64,000 nucleotides of DNA from positions 1,589,491 to 1,653,490 of the forward strand of contig BPKC01000001.1 in NCBI GenBank assembly GCA_026004935.1, read 5' to 3'. Shown one piece after another: positions 8,799 to 17,980 of this stretch. Position 1 is the stretch's first letter, and each line of letters opens with the position of its first letter. Made by a program: the position numbers and the translations under genes. The notes under the pieces were generated by a model. That model had not been told where the DNA came from, did no database searches, and was given only the letters and a program-made list of their open reading frames with translations. The stretch is from Rhodothalassiaceae bacterium. Its GTDB lineage: Bacteria; Pseudomonadota; Alphaproteobacteria; Sphingomonadales; Rhodothalassiaceae.

Positions 8799-9848
8799 TC
8801 AGCCCCCCGTCACATGCATGTGGCGGGCGAGGGCGGGTTCGGCGCGGTCCATTTCGCTTTCGAAGGCGTGGCGCGCCGGTTTGACCCGGATCAGGCGGTC
8901 GAGCAGACGATCGAGTCCGCTCACCCCCTGCGCGCGCAGCGTGCCCTTGAGGTCGAAGCCGTCGCCCGAGCCCAGACACAGATACAGCCGGCCCGTCGCG
9001 CTCACCCGCACGCGGTTGCAGCCGGCGCAGAAGTTGTGGGAGAGCGGCGTGATGAAGCCGAGAAGACGCCCGGTTTCCTCCACCCGCACATAGCGCGCGG
9101 GACCGCCGGTGGAATGATGGGGCAGGGGAGTCAGCGTCCAGCGCCGCGCCAGCTCCTTCGCCAGCTCCACGAGCGGCACGAACTGCAGGCTGCGCGGGCC
9201 GTCCTCGCTGGCGCCCAGCGGCATCGGCTCGATCAGGGTGAGATCGCAGCCCTGCCGGCCGGCGAAGGCGATCAGCTCGTCGAGTCCGGCATCATTCACG
9301 CCGCGCATCACGACCGCATTGAGCTTGACGCCGAGTCCCGCCGCGCGTGCGGCCGCGATGCCGTCCAGTACCGGCGCGATGGCGCCGCCGCGGGTGATCC
9401 GCGCGTAGGTCACGGGATCGAGGGTATCGAGCGAGACGTTGATCCGCCGCATCCCCGCATCGCGCAGGATCGGGGCGAAGCGGACCAGCTGCTGGCCGTT
9501 GGTCGTGACCGACAGCTCCTCGAGCCCCCGGCCGAGCCGCGCGCCGAGGGCGGCGATCAGCCTCTCCACACCCTTGCGCACCAGCGGCTCGCCGCCGGTG
9601 AGCCGGATCTTGGTCACGCCCCGGGCGATGAAGGCGTCGGCGATGGCGACGAGCTCTTCCAGACTGAGCACCTCGGCCTTCGGCAGGAAGCGCGGGCGCG
9701 CCGGCATGCAGTAGCGGCAGCGCAGGTCGCAGCGGTCGGTCACCGACAGCCTGAGATAGGTGATGCGCCGGCCGAACGGATCGACGAGCGGGCGCGCCGC
9801 ATCAGCGGCTCCCGGCTCCGGCGGGGTGGGGAACAAGGCAGCGTCCAT
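8799..9848 (-). CDS. moaA: GTP 3',8-cyclase (molybdenum cofactor biosynthesis protein A)
   Basis: MoaA is the radical SAM enzyme that converts GTP to 3',8-cyclo-GTP, the first step of molybdenum cofactor synthesis. The N-terminal cluster motif CDLRCRYC fits CX3CX2C. The C-terminal second cluster is marked by NFCAGCNRVRVSATGRLYLC. The protein ends in the diagnostic Gly-Gly (VTGG), which is needed for activity in characterised MoaA. At 349 residues it has the normal length, with a short Pro-rich N-terminal extension. It is divergent from a molybdopterin-dependent hydroxylase gene, a context that fits cofactor supply. No other moa, mob or moe gene is in the window. Confidence 0.96.
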   Translation of the reverse strand: MDAALFPTPPEPGAADAARPLVDPFGRRITYLRLSVTDRCDLRCRYCMPARPRFLPKAEVLSLEELVAIADAFIARGVTKIRLTGGEPLVRKGVERLIAALGARLGRGLEELSVTTNGQQLVRFAPILRDAGMRRINVSLDTLDPVTYARITRGGAIAPVLDGIAAARAAGLGVKLNAVVMRGVNDAGLDELIAFAGRQGCDLTLIEPMPLGASEDGPRSLQFVPLVELAKELARRWTLTPLPHHSTGGPARYVRVEETGRLLGFITPLSHNFCAGCNRVRVSATGRLYLCLGSGDGFDLKGTLRAQGVSGLDRLLDRLIRVKPARHAFESEMDRAEPALARHMHVTGG

Positions 9849-9976
9849 CGCCCGTCCTCATCTGCGGCCCCGCCAAGATGGAGCCTTGCCAGCGTCCGCG
9901 CAAGGGGTGAAAAAGGCGGGCACAGGAAAGGAGCATCCGCCGGTGTCGCCGGCGGCGCGTGCGGGAGGTCGAGGCC

Positions 9977-12298
9977 ATGCGCAAGTTCGGCATCGGGCAG
10001 CCGTTGAGACGGCGGGAGGATCGGCGGTTCCTGACCGGCCGCGGCCGCTATACCGACGACATCCGTCTCGACGGCGAGCTCGTCGGCCTCGTGCTGCGCG
10101 CGCCCTTCGCCCACGGCCGGATCACCGAGCTCGACGTCTCGGAGGCGGCGGCGGCACCGGGGGTGACGGCGGTGCTGACCGCGGCCACGCTGAAGGAGAT
10201 GGGGGTTGCGAACGAGATCCCCTGCCTGGCCCCGCCGCAGGACGGCGTGGTCCACGGCCGGCCGGTGTTCGCGGACGGAATCGTGCGCCATGTCGGCGAG
10301 GCGCTCGCCTTCATCGTCGCCGAAACCCGCGCGGCGGCCGAAGCGGCGCGGGATCTCGTGATGCTCGACTACGAGCAGGAAGACGTGGTGGCCGATGCCG
10401 CGCGCGCGGTCGAAGACGGCGCCCCGCTCGTTCACCCGGATGCCGCGGGCAACCGCGCCTTCACCTGGCGCTTCGGCGATCGCGGGGAAGTCGAGGCGCT
10501 GTTCGCGAAGGCCGCCCATGTCACCGAGATCGCCATCCGCAATCAGCGGGTCGCCCCCTGCGCGATGGAGCCGCGGGCCATCGTCGCGCGCTTCAGCGCC
10601 GGGGAGGGATACACCGCCTGGCTCGGCAGCCAGGGGGTGGAGGGGCTCTTGCATCAGCTGGCGCGCATCCTCGGCGAAGACGAGGCGCGCATCCGCCTGA
10701 TCACGCCCGATGTCGGCGGCGGCTTCGGGATGAAGAGCTTTCTGTATCCCGAATACGTGATGGCGATGGCGGCCGCCCGGCTGCTCGAACGGCCCGTGCG
10801 CTGGACGGCGGACCGCAACGAATCCTTCCTGTCCGACACCCACGGCCGCGACCTCGTCACCCGCGCGGCGCTCGCCTTCGATGCCGACGGCCGCGCGATC
10901 GCCTACCGCATCGCCACGCTGGCGAACATGGGAGCCTATCTGTCGAACTACGCGCCGGCGATCGCGACCCTTGCGCCGCTGCAGGTGGTGCCCGGCCCCT
11001 ACCGCATCGAAAAGGTCTTCCAGGAGGTGACCGGCGTCTACACCCACACCCAGCCGGTGGACGCCTACCGCGGCGCCGGCCGGCCCGAGGCGGCCTATCT
11101 GCTGGAGCGGCTGATGAACCGGGCCGCGCGCGAGCTGGGGCTCACGCAGGACGAGATCCGGCGCCGCAATTTCGTGCCGGCGGACGCCATGCCCTACACC
11201 AATGCGACCGGCGCCACCTATGACAGCGGCGACTTCCTCGGCACCATGGAGGAGGCGATGCGCCGCGCGGACTGGGCGGGCTTTCCGGCCCGCCGCCGCG
11301 AATCCGGGGCGCGCGGGAAGCGCCGCGGCATCGGCATGGCCTATTACGTGGAATGCACGCTGGGCGCGCCGACGGAGGAGGTGGAGCTGCATTTCACGGA
11401 CGACGGCCGGATCGAGCTTTTGGTGGGCACCCAGTCCAACGGCCAGGGCCACGAAACCGCCTGGCCGCAGGTGCTGGCCGATCGCCTCGGCATCGATCCC
11501 GGGCGGATCACCGTGGTCCAGGGGGATACGGCAAGAAAGCCGACCGGCGGCGGGACCGGCGGCTCGCGCTCGCTGCAGATGATCGGCAACGCCTGCGTCG
11601 CCGCGGCCGAGGATCTCATCGCGCGCGGGCGCGCCGTCTGGGCGGCGCTGGAGGGTCTCGATCCCGGGGCCATCACTTATGCGGACGGCGAGTTCGCCAC
11701 CCGCGCCGCCAACCGCCGCATCGATCTCTTCGAGCTGGCCGAGGAGGCCCGCCGGCGCGCCGCGGAGCTGCCGGAGGAGCTGCGCGGCGGCCTCGACGTG
11801 CGCACCACCTATCGCCGCGCCGCCTCCACCTTCCCGAACGGCTGCCACATCGCGGAAGTGGAGGTGGACCCCGAGACCGGCGAGGTGGCGCTCCGGCGCT
11901 ATACGGTGGTGGATGATTTCGGCGTCGTCATCAATCCGATGCTGGTCGCCGGCCAGGTGCACGGCGGCGTCGTGCAGGGGATCGGCCAGGCGCTGGGCGA
12001 GGCGGTGCTCTACGACGAGGACGGCCAGCTGCTGACCGGCAGCTTCATGGACTATCCGCTGCCGCGCGCCGCCGATCTGTGCCGGATCGACTTCACCTGG
12101 CGCGAGATTCCCTGCCGCACCAATCCGCTGGGCATCAAGGGCTGCGGCGAGGCGGGCACAATCGGCGCGTGCCCGGCCGTCATCAATGCGGTGCTGGACG
12201 CGCTGTGGGAGGACGGCGTCACCCACATCGACATGCCGGCGACCCCCTGGCGCGTCTGGCGCGCGCTCCAGGCGGCGGGCGCGGCCCGGGCCGCCTGA
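9977..12298 (+). CDS. Molybdopterin-binding large subunit, xanthine dehydrogenase/CoxL family
   Basis: This 773-residue protein is the molybdenum-cofactor subunit of a xanthine-oxidase-family hydroxylase. Conserved features are LTGRGRYTDDI near the N-terminus, VGGGFGMK (about 246-253), AYRGAGRPEA (from residue 363), PTGGGTGGSRS, and the active-site glutamate in GCGEAGTIGACP (Glu725). The AYRGAGR signature is of the form II/aldehyde-oxidoreductase type. It lacks the AYXCSFR loop of true form I CO dehydrogenase, so CO oxidation is not supported. The FAD (CoxM) and 2Fe-2S (CoxS) subunits usually encoded beside it are missing. It is divergent from moaA, 128 bases apart. The ATG at 9977 was chosen over an upstream GTG because a GAGGTCGAGG sequence precedes it. 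The substrate is unknown. Confidence 0.9.
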   Translation: MRKFGIGQPLRRREDRRFLTGRGRYTDDIRLDGELVGLVLRAPFAHGRITELDVSEAAAAPGVTAVLTAATLKEMGVANEIPCLAPPQDGVVHGRPVFADGIVRHVGEALAFIVAETRAAAEAARDLVMLDYEQEDVVADAARAVEDGAPLVHPDAAGNRAFTWRFGDRGEVEALFAKAAHVTEIAIRNQRVAPCAMEPRAIVARFSAGEGYTAWLGSQGVEGLLHQLARILGEDEARIRLITPDVGGGFGMKSFLYPEYVMAMAAARLLERPVRWTADRNESFLSDTHGRDLVTRAALAFDADGRAIAYRIATLANMGAYLSNYAPAIATLAPLQVVPGPYRIEKVFQEVTGVYTHTQPVDAYRGAGRPEAAYLLERLMNRAARELGLTQDEIRRRNFVPADAMPYTNATGATYDSGDFLGTMEEAMRRADWAGFPARRRESGARGKRRGIGMAYYVECTLGAPTEEVELHFTDDGRIELLVGTQSNGQGHETAWPQVLADRLGIDPGRITVVQGDTARKPTGGGTGGSRSLQMIGNACVAAAEDLIARGRAVWAALEGLDPGAITYADGEFATRAANRRIDLFELAEEARRRAAELPEELRGGLDVRTTYRRAASTFPNGCHIAEVEVDPETGEVALRRYTVVDDFGVVINPMLVAGQVHGGVVQGIGQALGEAVLYDEDGQLLTGSFMDYPLPRAADLCRIDFTWREIPCRTNPLGIKGCGEAGTIGACPAVINAVLDALWEDGVTHIDMPATPWRVWRALQAAGAARAA

Positions 12299-12317
12299 GC
12301 GAGAAGGCGGGCGGCGC

Positions 12318-12506
12318 TCAGCTGCGCCGCAGCCGGTCGAGCAGCAGGCCGAGGGCGATCCCGAGCACGCCGCCGATGAGCGCCCCGGGCGCGGGGCTGG
12401 CGAAGCCGAAGCCGCCGATCGCGCCCCCCGCGACCAGGCCCACCGCCATCAGCACGCCGACCGCGCTCGTGGAAGGCGGGCGCGTATCCTTCGTCCGATC
12501 CGTCAT
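12318..12506 (-). CDS. Small hypothetical membrane protein
   Basis: This predicted 62-residue protein has a short hydrophilic N-terminus (MTDRTKDTRPPS) and two Gly/Ala-rich hydrophobic helices, about residues 15-36 and 39-57. It ends in a basic tail (DRLRRS), so it would be a two-pass inner-membrane protein. It is convergent with the molybdopterin hydroxylase gene, 19 bases from its stop, and divergent from the thiolase. I recognise no family, and no function is proposed. Coding is supported by the amphipathic composition and the gap it fills rather than by homology. Confidence 0.55.
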   Translation of the reverse strand: MTDRTKDTRPPSTSAVGVLMAVGLVAGGAIGGFGFASPAPGALIGGVLGIALGLLLDRLRRS

Positions 12507-12680
12507 GCGCGATTCCGTCCGCCTGTGCCTGAAGGGAACCCGTGCGGCCGCGATAGCGTCGGTTCCGCCGCATGGCAAGGCGTGATGCTTGCCAATGGTC
12601 GGGCAGGGGAGTAGGGAAGACCGGAATGCTGCGGCGCAGCAGATCGGGCGCCGGGACGGCACGCATGAGGGAGAGCGATC

Positions 12681-13871
12681 ATGGCTGACAAGGATCCGGT
12701 TGTCATCGTCGGTGCGGCGCGCACGCCGATGGGAGGGCTGCTCGGCGAGCTTGCGCCGCTGCAGGCCTGGGAGCTGGGTGCCGCGGCGATCCGCGCGGCG
12801 CTGGAGCGGGCCGGCGTGTCTGCGGAGGACGTGGACGAGACGATCATGGGCTGCGTGCTGCCGGCGGGCCAGGGCCAGGCGCCCGCACGCCAGGCGTCCA
12901 AGGCGGCCGGCATCCCCGACAAGGCCGGGGCGGTCACCGTCAACAAGATGTGCGGCTCGGGCATGAAGGCGGTGATGATCGGCCACGACTCGATCCTGGC
13001 CGGCACCAACCGCATCGTCGTGGCCGGCGGCATGGAGAGCATGACCAACGCGCCCTACCTGCTGCCCAAGGCGCGCGGCGGCTATCGCCTCGGCCACGGC
13101 GAGGTCAAGGACCACATGTTCCTCGACGGGCTCGAGGACGCCTATGACCGCGGCAAGCTGATGGGCGTGTTCGCCGAGAACACCGCCCGTCACTACCAGT
13201 TCACCCGCGAGCAGCAGGACGCCTATGCGCTGGAAAGCCTGAAGCGGGCGCTGAAGGCGGGCGAAGACGGCTCGTTTGCGGCCGAGATCGTGCCCGTGAA
13301 GGTGCCGACGCGCGGAGGCGAGGTGGAGATCGCGATCGACGAGCAGCCCCGCAAGGCGAAGCCCGAGAAGATCCCGCAGCTCAAACCCGCTTTCGCCAAG
13401 GACGGCACGGTGACGGCGGCGAATGCCTCCTCGATTTCCGACGGGGCGGCGGCGCTCATCATCATGCGCCGGTCGGAGGCGGAAAAGCGCGGTCTGCCGG
13501 TGCTCGCGGAGATCCGCGCGCATGCGACCCACTCCCAGGAGCCGGAGTGGTTCACGACGGCTCCCGTCGGCGCCATCCGCAAAGTGCTGGAGAAGGCGGG
13601 CTGGGGCAAGGACGAGGTGGATCTCTACGAAATCAACGAGGCCTTCGCGGTGGTGACGATGGCGGCGATGAAGGAGCTCGGCCTGCCGCACGAGAAGGTG
13701 AACGTCTATGGCGGCGCCTGCGCGCTCGGGCATCCGATCGGGGCCTCCGGCGCGCGGATCATCGTGACCTTGCTGAATGCCCTGAAGCGCACCGGCGGCA
13801 GGCGGGGTGTGGCCTCGCTGTGCATCGGCGGCGGCGAGGCGACGGCGGTGGCCGTCGAGCTCGCCGCCTGA
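12681..13871 (+). CDS. Acetyl-CoA acetyltransferase (thiolase)
   Basis: The 396-residue protein is a thiolase, which condenses two acetyl-CoA to acetoacetyl-CoA or cleaves 3-oxoacyl-CoA. All catalytic elements are visible: nucleophilic Cys91 in NKMCGSGMKAV, His351 in GGACALGHPIGASGAR, and Cys381 in SLCIGGGEA. The length and sequence fit the biosynthetic/acetoacetyl type more than the long degradative FadA type, but the direction cannot be settled from sequence. A phaA or atoB role is possible, since a 3-oxoacid CoA-transferase pair lies 33 kb downstream; no phaB neighbour is present. The start is the ATG after GAGGGAGAGCGATC. A hairpin that could terminate transcription follows. Confidence 0.95.
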   Translation: MADKDPVVIVGAARTPMGGLLGELAPLQAWELGAAAIRAALERAGVSAEDVDETIMGCVLPAGQGQAPARQASKAAGIPDKAGAVTVNKMCGSGMKAVMIGHDSILAGTNRIVVAGGMESMTNAPYLLPKARGGYRLGHGEVKDHMFLDGLEDAYDRGKLMGVFAENTARHYQFTREQQDAYALESLKRALKAGEDGSFAAEIVPVKVPTRGGEVEIAIDEQPRKAKPEKIPQLKPAFAKDGTVTAANASSISDGAAALIIMRRSEAEKRGLPVLAEIRAHATHSQEPEWFTTAPVGAIRKVLEKAGWGKDEVDLYEINEAFAVVTMAAMKELGLPHEKVNVYGGACALGHPIGASGARIIVTLLNALKRTGGRRGVASLCIGGGEATAVAVELAA

Positions 13872-13936
13872 GGGGCCGCGATCGCCCCGGTTTGAAACAG
13901 GGCGAAATACCACAACTGGAAGAATGCCGCATGCTG

Positions 13937-13967
13937 AGCGCCCGTCCCGGCTGCGGGGGCGGGCGCT
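13937..13967 (+). terminator. Hairpin downstream of the thiolase gene
   Basis: Bases AGCGCCCG pair with CGGGCGCT, with additional CCC/GGG pairing, to give a stem of 11-12 pairs closed by a 7-base loop. The position, 66 bases after the thiolase stop, suits a terminator. The trailing sequence (TCATTCG) is only weakly U-rich, so termination may be inefficient or Rho-assisted. Confidence 0.45.
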
Positions 13968-13984
13968 TCATTCGCATGCTCTTG

Positions 13985-14514
13985 TGATCATTATGGTTAA
14001 CGAGACCGCCGTTCACACTTTCGTAGGATTTTGCATGAATTTTCACGCAAACAACGACAAACGAATCGCGACGCCAAAGGGACAATGAGCGGAACGGCAG
14101 GGGGCGGTGCCATGCGGAAGGGAACCGTTCATGTCCAGGCTGCGCCGGCGATCCAGCTCGGGAACGGGGTGCCGGACCCCTCGAGTCTGCGAATTTCTCC
14201 GGCGGCCGCAAGCCGCAACGGTGTCGCGGCCATCGGCTCCTGACAATGCGCGGAACGTCGGCGGCAGGCGGTCCCGGGAGCCTTTTTACCACAAATCATT
14301 TGTCATTTTCCGCCAATCACAACTCGAATCTGTGAAATGGTCTGAACCTGGGATGTATACGTACCGGCGGCAGAGTATTCTCTTAACCTTAGAGGTTCAT
14401 GCCCAATAGATCTTTCGGAATTGGGGCTGTTGCCTGAGCGGCGGGCGAAATGGACCGGACTCCCGTCCCGCATGGAAACGGGTCGGGGATGAGGGCGTGA
14501 AAGGGAGAGTGTCG
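13985..14514. other. Long intergenic region upstream of the chemoreceptor gene
   Basis: This stretch of about 530 bases has no convincing gene and is less GC-rich than its surroundings. It contains GGTTAACGAG near 13994 (reverse complement GTTAACC, similar to the CtrA half-site TTAACCAT). A second TTAACC at 14383 forms part of a perfect 13-base palindrome AACCTTAGAGGTT at 14385-14397, about 120 bases before the chemoreceptor start. I infer a regulatory upstream region. CtrA control is only a possibility, because no full TTAA-N7-TTAA site is present. Confidence 0.4.
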
Positions 14515-16371
14515 ATGCGGCTGGCATCTGCGGTTGCAGGGAAAATCCGGAACATGAGCATTTCCGTAAAGCTGTTCGCGGCCTTCGGGGTGCTCAGCGC
14601 GGCGTTTCTCGTGCTCGCGGTCGAGACGGAGACGTCTTTGCTGAGAATGGAGAACAACCTCGAGGATGCACGGCGGCTCGGAACCGTCGTCAAGAATGGT
14701 GTCGTGCCGCTCGTCCGGCAGCTCGGCGAAATCCAGCGCGCCATCATTCAGGTCCAGCAGTTCTTGACGGACATCTCGGCCACGCGCGGGCGCGACGGAC
14801 TCGACAGCGGCTTCGACGAGGCCGCCGAGAACGCCGAGCGCTTTCATGCCGCGATGGCCGAGGCACGAAAGATCGCCGCGGATCTCGGGCTGGATTCGCT
14901 GCTTGAGCGTCTCGACGCGGTCGATGCGGCGTTTCCGCCCTTCTACGAGATGGGCCAGAAAATGGCGCGCGCCTACATTGCGGAAGGCCCGGCGGGCGGC
15001 AACAGGCTGATGGGCGAGTTCGACGCCACGGCGGCCAAGCTGGACGAGGCGGTGGGCGCCCTGATCGCCGAGGGCAACCGCTATTCGGATGCCCGCATCG
15101 CCGCTCTTTCCACCCGGCTCGACGAAGCGGTCGATCTTGGCCGTGCACGATCGCGCCTGACGCTGATCATCAGCGCGCTCGGGCTGCTGGTCGCGCTTCT
15201 GTGCGCCGGCTTCCTGCGTGCCAACATCGCAAAGCCCGTTGCCGACGTGACAGCTGCCCTCGAGTCCGTGATCGGGGGCGATCAGCAGGCGAGGATTCCC
15301 TATCAGGATCGTGGCGACGAGGTCGGCACGATGGCGCGGGCGATCCAGCGCTTCCGCGAGGTGCTGGCCGAGCAGGCGGAGCTCGAGGCGGCCCGCGCCC
15401 GCGAGGAGGCGGCCCGCCGGGAGCAGGAGGCGCGTCTCGAGCAGGAGCGGCGCGAGGCCGAGCTGAGGCGCCAGCAGGAGGAGGCCCGGGCCCGCGAGGA
15501 GGCCCGCCGCCGCCGGCGCGAGGAGCTGCTCGCCCTTGCGGCGCAGTTTGAAAGCTCGGTCAAGGCCGTCGCCGAGCAGGTGGCAAGCGCCTCGATGCAG
15601 GTGCGGGGTGCGGCGAAGAACATGGTCGACCGCACGGAGAAGATGAGCGCCGTTGCCGACACCACGCATCAGGCAACCGAGCAGGCGGCCAATAACGTGA
15701 CGGTGGTCGCCGCAGCCGCCGAGGAGCTCACCTACGCCATCAACAACATTCTGGAGCGCGTGAAGGATTCCGCACGCGTGGCGGATGAAAGCACCCGCAA
15801 GGCGGAGCAGGCGAACCTGCGCATCACCTGGCTGGCCGATGCCGCCCAGAAGATCGGCGAGGTGGTCGAGCTGATCAACGACATCGCCGCCCAGACGAAT
15901 CTTCTGGCGCTCAATGCGACCATCGAGGCGGCGCGCGCCGGCGAGGCGGGCAAGGGCTTCGCCGTGGTGGCGGGCGAGGTCAAGTCGCTCGCGGCCCAGA
16001 CGGCCAAGGCCACCGACGAGATCGCCGCCCAGATCTCCGCCATTCAGGAGGCGACGCGCGAGGCAGTGGTGGGCATTCAGGAGGTCACGCGGGCGATCAA
16101 GGAACTCAACGAGATCGCGGGCGCGATCTCGGCCTCCGTCGAGGAGCAGAGCGCGGCGACCCGTGACATCTCCCAGAACACGCAGCATGCCTCGCAGGGT
16201 ACGCAGGAGGTGATGCAGGGCATCTCCACCGTGAAGTCCGCCGCGGACGAAAGCGGCAGCCAGGCGCGCGAGGTTCTGGATGCCGCGGACTCGCTGACGC
16301 GCGAGGCCGAGCGGCTGCGCCACGAGGTCGACCAGTTCCTCCACCGCGTGCGTTCTGAGGAAGCGGCGTGA
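14515..16371 (+). CDS. Methyl-accepting chemotaxis protein
   Basis: This 618-residue transmembrane chemoreceptor relays periplasmic signals to CheA/CheW. TM1 is near residues 14-35, a periplasmic ligand domain of about 175 residues follows, and TM2 ([20 protein letters not shown]) lies near 214-233. A HAMP domain follows (about 234-282). The cytoplasmic hairpin has the highly conserved tip [20 protein letters not shown] and [15 protein letters not shown] (about 455-493). Between HAMP and the signalling domain lies an unusual Arg/Glu/Ala-rich coiled coil of about 60 residues (282-340). The C-terminus lacks a CheR-docking pentapeptide. The ATG at 14515 is preceded by AAGGGAGAG, better than the GTG at 14497. 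No other che genes are adjacent. Confidence 0.93.
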   Translation: MRLASAVAGKIRNMSISVKLFAAFGVLSAAFLVLAVETETSLLRMENNLEDARRLGTVVKNGVVPLVRQLGEIQRAIIQVQQFLTDISATRGRDGLDSGFDEAAENAERFHAAMAEARKIAADLGLDSLLERLDAVDAAFPPFYEMGQKMARAYIAEGPAGGNRLMGEFDATAAKLDEAVGALIAEGNRYSDARIAALSTRLDEAVDLGRARSRLTLIISALGLLVALLCAGFLRANIAKPVADVTAALESVIGGDQQARIPYQDRGDEVGTMARAIQRFREVLAEQAELEAARAREEAARREQEARLEQERREAELRRQQEEARAREEARRRRREELLALAAQFESSVKAVAEQVASASMQVRGAAKNMVDRTEKMSAVADTTHQATEQAANNVTVVAAAAEELTYAINNILERVKDSARVADESTRKAEQANLRITWLADAAQKIGEVVELINDIAAQTNLLALNATIEAARAGEAGKGFAVVAGEVKSLAAQTAKATDEIAAQISAIQEATREAVVGIQEVTRAIKELNEIAGAISASVEEQSAATRDISQNTQHASQGTQEVMQGISTVKSAADESGSQAREVLDAADSLTREAERLRHEVDQFLHRVRSEEAA

Positions 16372-16518
16372 CACGAGGCGGGCAGGGGGCGACCCTGCCC
16401 GTCGCGCGCCGGCTCCCCTCACCGGCCCGAGCGGCTTGGCCCCAGAATTCCGATCTCACCTTGGCTCCTCGTCGGGCCGCCGGCGCGCCGAACGTGTCCT
16501 CAAAGAAAAGCGAAGCCC

Positions 16519-17901
16519 ATGTTCAAGGGACAAACTCGCCCTCGGGCGCGGAGAAAGGTTGCGTCACCTGCCGTGCGTTGCATCTTGCACGTCGGCGCGT
16601 TCATGCTGACTTTCCCCACCGCCATGGCTCAGAGCGGCGGAGAGGCGGCCCCGTTTGTGCCGCCCATCGCCGAACCGGCCGCGGTGGTCATGGCCGAAGC
16701 GGACATACCCGCGCCCGAACCCGAGCCGCAGCGCACGACCGAGGGCCGCGAGGCCGCGCACGACCGGGATGAGCGCGGCGCGCGCTGGTACGACCCGATC
16801 GAGTTCGAGGTCGTCTACACCGGCGAGATCTGGGGGAATCTCAGCGGCGGAATCCGGCGGGATGCGCGCCATCTCGACAATCTCGACCTGATGCTCACCG
16901 TGCCCTCTGAGACCTTCGGGGCGGACGGCGGCACATTCTTCTTCTACGTGCTCCACAACAACAAGAAGACGTTCTCCGATATCGTCGGAGACCTTCAGGT
17001 CGTCTCGAACATAGACAACGACCGCATCTGGCGGATCTTCGAGGCCTGGTACGAACAGAACCTGTTCGCGGACCGTGTGAGCGTGAAGCTCGGCTTCATG
17101 GATCTGAACGCCGAGTTCGACGCCATCGAGCCGGCCGGGCTCATGATCCTCAGCTCGCACGGCATCGGGCCCGACTTTTCGCAGACCGGCGAGAGCGGTC
17201 CCTCCATCTTTCCCATCACCATGGCGGGTGCGCGGATCCAGCTTGCGCCCGATGAGCGGTTCTCGCTGCGCTTCGCCGCCTTCGACGCGGTCGCCGGCAC
17301 CCGGAACCATCCCCGCCGCGCGGCGCTGAAGTTCACGGACGGGGAGGGCGAGCTGCTCGTCGGCGAGGCGGATCTTCATCTCGCATCGGGCTGGCGCTTC
17401 GTCGTAGGCGCCTGGGGCTATACCGCGCGCTTTGCCGGCATCGAGGAGGCGCTGGGCCTGCCGGCCGAGCGGCATCGCGGCAACAACGGCCTTTATGCCT
17501 TCGTTCATGGCCCGCTCTACCACGAGCATGGGGATGGCGATCAGGGGCTGCAGGGCTGGGTCCGCTTCGGGATCGCGGACGGGCGGATCAACCGGCTCGA
17601 CCAGTACATCGGCGCAGGCCTCGTCTACACCGGCGCCATCCCGGGACGCGATGCGGACCGGATCGGGCTGGCGGTTGCCGCCGCGCGCAATGGCGACAGT
17701 TTCCGGCGCTTCGCCGCTCTGACGGGCAATGCCGTCGAAAAACGCGAGATCAATGTCGAATTCACCTGGCGCATCGAGGCCGCCGACTGGCTGGCGCTGC
17801 AGCCGGACTTCCAGTTGATCATCAATCCCGGCACCGATCCGGCGCTCAAGAACGCCTTTGCGGCGGGTCTGCGCGTCGAGGTCGGCTTCCAGCTCTTCTA
17901 G
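16519..17901 (+). CDS. OprB-family carbohydrate porin
   Basis: This 460-residue outer-membrane beta-barrel has a signal peptide ending near Ala37 (FMLTFPTAMA). A short acidic/Pro-rich linker follows, and then alternating amphipathic strands to the C-terminus. Family-typical parts include FEVVYTGEIWGNLSGGIRR, the LGFMDLNAEFD segment, and the late TWRIEAADWLALQPDFQLIINPG motif of OprB porins. The terminal Phe (EVGFQLF) is the Bam recognition residue expected in outer-membrane proteins. OprB porins pass sugars in Pseudomonas, but the substrate here is not known. The gene stands alone, 147 bases after the chemoreceptor and 79 before an acyl-CoA dehydrogenase. Confidence 0.88.
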   Translation: MFKGQTRPRARRKVASPAVRCILHVGAFMLTFPTAMAQSGGEAAPFVPPIAEPAAVVMAEADIPAPEPEPQRTTEGREAAHDRDERGARWYDPIEFEVVYTGEIWGNLSGGIRRDARHLDNLDLMLTVPSETFGADGGTFFFYVLHNNKKTFSDIVGDLQVVSNIDNDRIWRIFEAWYEQNLFADRVSVKLGFMDLNAEFDAIEPAGLMILSSHGIGPDFSQTGESGPSIFPITMAGARIQLAPDERFSLRFAAFDAVAGTRNHPRRAALKFTDGEGELLVGEADLHLASGWRFVVGAWGYTARFAGIEEALGLPAERHRGNNGLYAFVHGPLYHEHGDGDQGLQGWVRFGIADGRINRLDQYIGAGLVYTGAIPGRDADRIGLAVAAARNGDSFRRFAALTGNAVEKREINVEFTWRIEAADWLALQPDFQLIINPGTDPALKNAFAAGLRVEVGFQLF

Positions 17902-17980
17902 ACCGCCTCGCCGTTTCTGGCGGCAGCGGGCGCTTTCTGCTAGAAGCGCCGGCCGGATGGCAGCGGCCGGGAGCCGAGCG

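Noticed and set aside
9977-12298. Form I carbon monoxide dehydrogenase large subunit
   Set aside because: The active-site loop reads AYRGAGR, not the AYXCSFR signature, and no coxM/coxS genes are adjacent.
13985-14514. CtrA-controlled promoter or a small RNA gene upstream of the chemoreceptor
   Set aside because: Only single TTAACC words are present, with no TTAA-N7-TTAA site, and no clear sRNA promoter-terminator pair was found.
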